DNA of 64,000 nt. It comes from Dielma sp000508965 (GTDB lineage: Bacteria; Bacillota_I; Bacilli_A; Erysipelotrichales; Erysipelotrichaceae). Positions 61,225 to 64,000 of the stretch are shown here, piece after piece. The stretch covers positions 5,177-69,176 of the forward strand of contig BAHV02000025.1 of assembly GCA_000508965.1 (NCBI GenBank). The letters run 5' to 3'. Numbering within the stretch: position 1 is the stretch's first letter; every line of letters starts with the position of its first letter. Under the pieces are notes generated by a model. That model worked only from the letters and a program-made list of their open reading frames with translations. It searched no databases and had not been told where the DNA came from. The translations under genes were made by a program, and so were the position numbers.

Positions 61225-61683
61225 TCAATCCACCCACTTTGTTTGTCCGCCCAAAGGCTTGATCATCAAATAAGCATCTTCACCATCAGCATAATAACCT
61301 TTACGTATATTCACATTAATAAAGCCATATTTTTCATATAATTTAATTGCAGGGGTATTACTGATACGCACTTCCAAAGAAAGTGTGGAACAGCCAGCCG
61401 CATCAGCATCCTGTACAATCTTATCCATCATCAGCGAGCCGATACCCTGTCCTTGATGTGACTGACGGACTGCAATCGTAGCAATCTGAGCATCATCAAA
61501 GATAAGATATGACACTGCCGCACCGACAATTAGTTCTCCATCCACTGCTACAAAGGCTGTGGAGAATTCATTCTCACTGATTTCGTATTCATAAGCCGTA
61601 CGCGGCCAATGATCGCTGAATGCCTCATTCTCGATTTCTAAAACCGCATCGAGATCATCAAGCTTCATTTCTCGTAAAATCAT
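61225..61683 (-). CDS. rimI: RimI-like ribosomal-protein alanine N-acetyltransferase
   Basis: 152 residues. GNAT fold with acetyl-CoA motif VRQSHQGQGIGSLMM and the RimI-style LEVRISNTPAIKLYEKYGF. Commonly in the tsa cluster, as here; overlaps tsaB by 4 bases. Acetylates the N-terminus of ribosomal protein S18 in Escherichia coli; the substrate here may differ. Confidence 0.92.
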   Translation of the reverse strand: MILREMKLDDLDAVLEIENEAFSDHWPRTAYEYEISENEFSTAFVAVDGELIVGAAVSYLIFDDAQIATIAVRQSHQGQGIGSLMMDKIVQDADAAGCSTLSLEVRISNTPAIKLYEKYGFINVNIRKGYYADGEDAYLMIKPLGGQTKWVD

Positions 61684-62273
61684 TGCTTAACCAGTTCTTC
61701 CTGACTTTTAAGATAATGCGGAACTAAAAGATGCACATGTTCAATTTTCTTCCAATAAGGCTTAACATCCATCATGTTCTTCACAAAATCTATTTCTTTA
61801 TATTCATGTCCTAATAACTCTATATCACCGACAATCAGCTCATGCTCAGCATCAATTTTTATTTCATCCAGCGTCTTGATACCTTCACTGATCAGCTGAC
61901 CTTTTTCACAGATTCCCACATAGGCACGATTGCTTCTGGCATCAAGAATGACTTCACAGTGCTCCTGACTGCCGGCAGCCATCTGAAATGTTGAAATGGT
62001 ATACAAAGTTTTTTGTTTAGTGGTGCATAAGACCTTGGCAATCGTCATCGCGATACGCTCACCCGTATAGCTTCCCGGGCCCTCAGTTATCACAATCTCA
62101 TCTAAGTCATCCGCACACCAGCCTGCCTGTGCCATACACTCCGTTAATGCCGGAAAGAATTTTTCAGACTGCTGTTTCCATGCTCTTTCCGATGTTTTCG
62201 CAATTAGCTTTTCATTTTCAAATAAACCGATCACAAGGAATTTGTGCGCGGTATCCATACATAATGTTTTCAT
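61680..62273 (-). CDS. tsaB: TsaB, t6A modification scaffold protein
   Basis: 197 residues. TsaD-like fold without the metal His pair; motifs LCMDTAHKFLVIGLF and ITEGPGSYTGERIAMTIAK. Shorter C-terminal region than Escherichia coli TsaB (231). Forms a dimer with TsaD. Overlaps both neighbours by 4 bases. Confidence 0.93.
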   Translation of the reverse strand: MKTLCMDTAHKFLVIGLFENEKLIAKTSERAWKQQSEKFFPALTECMAQAGWCADDLDEIVITEGPGSYTGERIAMTIAKVLCTTKQKTLYTISTFQMAAGSQEHCEVILDARSNRAYVGICEKGQLISEGIKTLDEIKIDAEHELIVGDIELLGHEYKEIDFVKNMMDVKPYWKKIEHVHLLVPHYLKSQEELVKQ

Positions 62274-62722
62274 ATCAGTTTCTCCACGATCTCTTCATAC
62301 TTACTGCCAAGCGCAGTACAGATAAATTCACGATTTTCATCACTGCCGTTATGGATCATTATCTCAAGCCGTTGGTCCGGCAGCTGATTTGCCATATAAT
62401 CAGGCCACTCAATCACACATACGCCGTCACCCTCGATGAATTCATCAAAGCCAAGATCCTGCTCAATGCCTTCAAGACGATAAGCATCAATATGATAGAG
62501 CGGAAATTTACCATGATAGATTTTTAAGATGGTAAAAGTCGGTGAATTGATGGTTTTATTTACGCCGATGGCTTTGCCAATCGACTTTGTCAGCGTTGTT
62601 TTGCCGGCGCCCAGATCACCGCTGAGGGTGATGCACATGCCTTCATTCAAAAGACTTCCAAGCTTTAAACCAAAGGCTTCAGTTTCTTGCTTGGAATGAA
62701 TTTCTATCGTTTTCTTCACCAT
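62270..62722 (-). CDS. tsaE: TsaE, t6A modification ATPase
   Basis: 150 residues. P-loop LSGDLGAGKTTLTKSIG, then INSPTFTILKIY and the HIDAYRLE motif characteristic of TsaE. Hydrolyses ATP to drive TsaBD turnover. Starts 3 bases after the FemX-like gene. Confidence 0.95.
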   Translation of the reverse strand: MVKKTIEIHSKQETEAFGLKLGSLLNEGMCITLSGDLGAGKTTLTKSIGKAIGVNKTINSPTFTILKIYHGKFPLYHIDAYRLEGIEQDLGFDEFIEGDGVCVIEWPDYMANQLPDQRLEIMIHNGSDENREFICTALGSKYEEIVEKLI

Positions 62723-62725
62723 GTT

Positions 62726-63949
62726 TTATGCCTTCACTTTCATTTTCTTTCTTAATTTATAAGCCATTTCACTGGCTTTATAGAGACTTTTGTTTACTGG
62801 CAGATCAAATTCACCGATGGTTTCATCGATCGTAGGATTAAAGTTAGCTTTAAATTTTGTTAATCCATCATCTAAAGTGCCTTCAACACCCCCCATATTA
62901 CACCAATGGCAGCCATTTTCAAAGGCCCAATTCATCTGTTTTACATAAATACTGTATTGCGGCATAAATTTTTTGAAGCGTTCATCCATACCGGCATAAA
63001 GCATTTCCATAGTTGGGCCATACTTCACTGATAAGCAGCCGGCAATCACCATTTCATTTTGACCCTCAACAGCGGCGGCTATTTCAGTATATTCACTGAG
63101 ATCTTTACGCAGGCTGCCCAGCTGTTCCTCAAGCCGGCGGCGTTTTTTGACTTGATTTTCCGGCAAGTCGTTGTATTCCTGAGTCATCGTCTCAAGAGAT
63201 GTTTTGGTAGTATCCACAAGCTGTTTCACGTTCACCTTAGCCAGCAGGATTTTAGCATCATCACCATAGGCATTCATCAGCTTTTGAAAATATTCCTCAT
63301 TACGCAAAGCGATTTTTTTACGATTCTCCGTTTTCGCAACGACCTGTGCGAATTCCTTTACCAGTTCGCTGCCGCCCATGATTATACTAACGTGACGTTT
63401 AAGCGCGTCCTTCATCAGCCGTTTTGTATGTCTTGGCAAATTCTCTTCAAAATTTTCTGCTGCATAGACATTGGCTTGATAACGCGGCTGAATGGTACTC
63501 ATAATATCTTTAGTGAAGCCTTGATGGATCGCTCCGCAGGCTCTTAAACTGTTCATTACCTGTTTGCATTCATCATTTATTGATTCATTGGCTTCCTCGA
63601 TACGATATTGGTTCTTTAAAATATACGGATCGATTTTGATATAGAGACAGTGATGCTTTTTACCTAACTTTTTCAGTTCTTTCAGCATAAAAGCGGTTAA
63701 TGCCTGATCCTTATAATCCATAATCGGACCTCTTGGGATATAGAATAAAGTAAAGCCTAACGGCAGTCTTTTGATTAATACCATTGCTGTCGCAACTAAG
63801 CAGCCATCTTTTTTTACACCGGTATAACAATGATCCCAATTTGATTTTATATCTGCCCAGGAGGATGATTGAAGCAGATTGCAAAGCGGATGAGCTTTGA
63901 CAAATCCATCATTTTCTTCACGGCTTAATTGATCTGTAAATTCTAACAT
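62726..63949 (-). CDS. FemA/FemX-family peptidyltransferase (peptidoglycan interpeptide bridge)
   Basis: 407 residues. FemABX fold: two GNAT-like halves (LLQSSSWADIKSNWD, YIPRGPIMDY, IKIDPYI; then YAGMDERFKKFMPQY and WCNMGGVEGTLDDGLTKFK) separated by a coiled-coil arm (ETMTQEYNDLPENQVKKRRRLEEQL..., about 250-285). Adds amino acids from aminoacyl-tRNA to the lipid-linked stem peptide. First gene of the tsaE-tsaB-rimI-tsaD transcript. Confidence 0.92.
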   Translation of the reverse strand: MLEFTDQLSREENDGFVKAHPLCNLLQSSSWADIKSNWDHCYTGVKKDGCLVATAMVLIKRLPLGFTLFYIPRGPIMDYKDQALTAFMLKELKKLGKKHHCLYIKIDPYILKNQYRIEEANESINDECKQVMNSLRACGAIHQGFTKDIMSTIQPRYQANVYAAENFEENLPRHTKRLMKDALKRHVSIIMGGSELVKEFAQVVAKTENRKKIALRNEEYFQKLMNAYGDDAKILLAKVNVKQLVDTTKTSLETMTQEYNDLPENQVKKRRRLEEQLGSLRKDLSEYTEIAAAVEGQNEMVIAGCLSVKYGPTMEMLYAGMDERFKKFMPQYSIYVKQMNWAFENGCHWCNMGGVEGTLDDGLTKFKANFNPTIDETIGEFDLPVNKSLYKASEMAYKLRKKMKVKA

Positions 63950-63972
63950 ATGATTACCTCCACAGTTTAGAT

Positions 63973-63978
63973 ATTATA
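63973..63978 (-). promoter_or_regulatory. -10 element of the femX-tsa operon
   Basis: TATAAT on the minus strand, 23 bases before the start, with GGAGGT at 63958-63963. The -35 region runs to the window edge. Confidence 0.55.
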
Positions 63979-64000
63979 CCACAAATGCCAATAGATAAAC

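Overview
The window looks like a chromosome segment of a low-to-moderate GC, Gram-positive Firmicute. It shows Bacillus-type ribosome binding sites, a T-box leader, a catabolite-response (cre) site, mannose-family PTS genes and a CodY-free, Rex-containing layout. Gene content and protein style (PPi-type phosphofructokinase, LicD, UvrA paralogue, MG284-like protein) suggest an Erysipelotrichia-like gut bacterium; the genus is a guess. There are no rRNA or tRNA genes, insertion sequences, prophage or CRISPR arrays that I can see.

Layout. 1-5.7 kb (+): 3' part of a SNF2 helicase, pyrR, an M42 peptidase and oligoendopeptidase F. 5.8-9.5 kb: an AraC/effector-domain regulator divergent from a UvrA paralogue and a small GNAT protein. 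9.7-11.9 kb (-): ptsI and an MG284-like protein. 11.9-20.9 kb (-): complete kdpFABC-(unknown gene)-kdpDE potassium system, including a 30-residue kdpF. 21-28.5 kb (-): an oligopeptide ABC transporter (oppABCDF plus a coupled 65-aa membrane protein) whose OppC carries an inserted seven-repeat RCC1/BLIP-II-like propeller and whose OppF carries a ~140-residue helical insert. 28.6-31.6 kb (-): a visibly AT-richer cassette with a 31-residue two-cysteine peptide gene followed by two radical SAM/SPASM proteins, a candidate uncharacterised RiPP system. 31.9-34.7 kb (-): an Ntn-hydrolase of the choloylglycine/penicillin acylase type, a bactofilin and a LytTR regulator. 35-41.4 kb (-): PPi-phosphofructokinase, an ABC-F ATPase, a catalytically dead amidase-like protein, LicD and a DJ-1/PfpI protein. 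41.5-47.8 kb (+): an ABC importer, phosphodiesterase and HAD phosphatase operon under an apparent four-repeat Pho box. 47.9-48.2 kb: a broken RelB/DinJ antitoxin. 48.4-56.2 kb (-): a sugar-sensing cluster (two orphan binding proteins, histidine kinase, response regulator, HAD) next to a mannose-family PTS (IIA-IIB-IIC-IID) with a cre site. 56.4-64 kb (-): ald, T-box-controlled asnS, rex, and the t6A cluster tsaD-rimI-tsaB-tsaE behind a FemX-like transferase, with a decayed DUF1016 nuclease fragment between rimI and tsaD.

How things fit together. Most of the window is ordinary core metabolism and transport. Two places stand out. The first is the RiPP cassette at 28.66-31.56 kb: precursor, palindromic stem-loop, radical SAM protein, RRE-like-fused radical SAM protein. 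It has no dedicated exporter or protease and sits between the opp importer and an extracytoplasmic amidase-family enzyme. The second is the opp transporter itself, where two subunits on opposite membrane sides have both gained extra domains. The phosphate-starvation operon and the binding-protein/kinase/PTS cluster are coherent regulatory units that can be read directly from the sequence.
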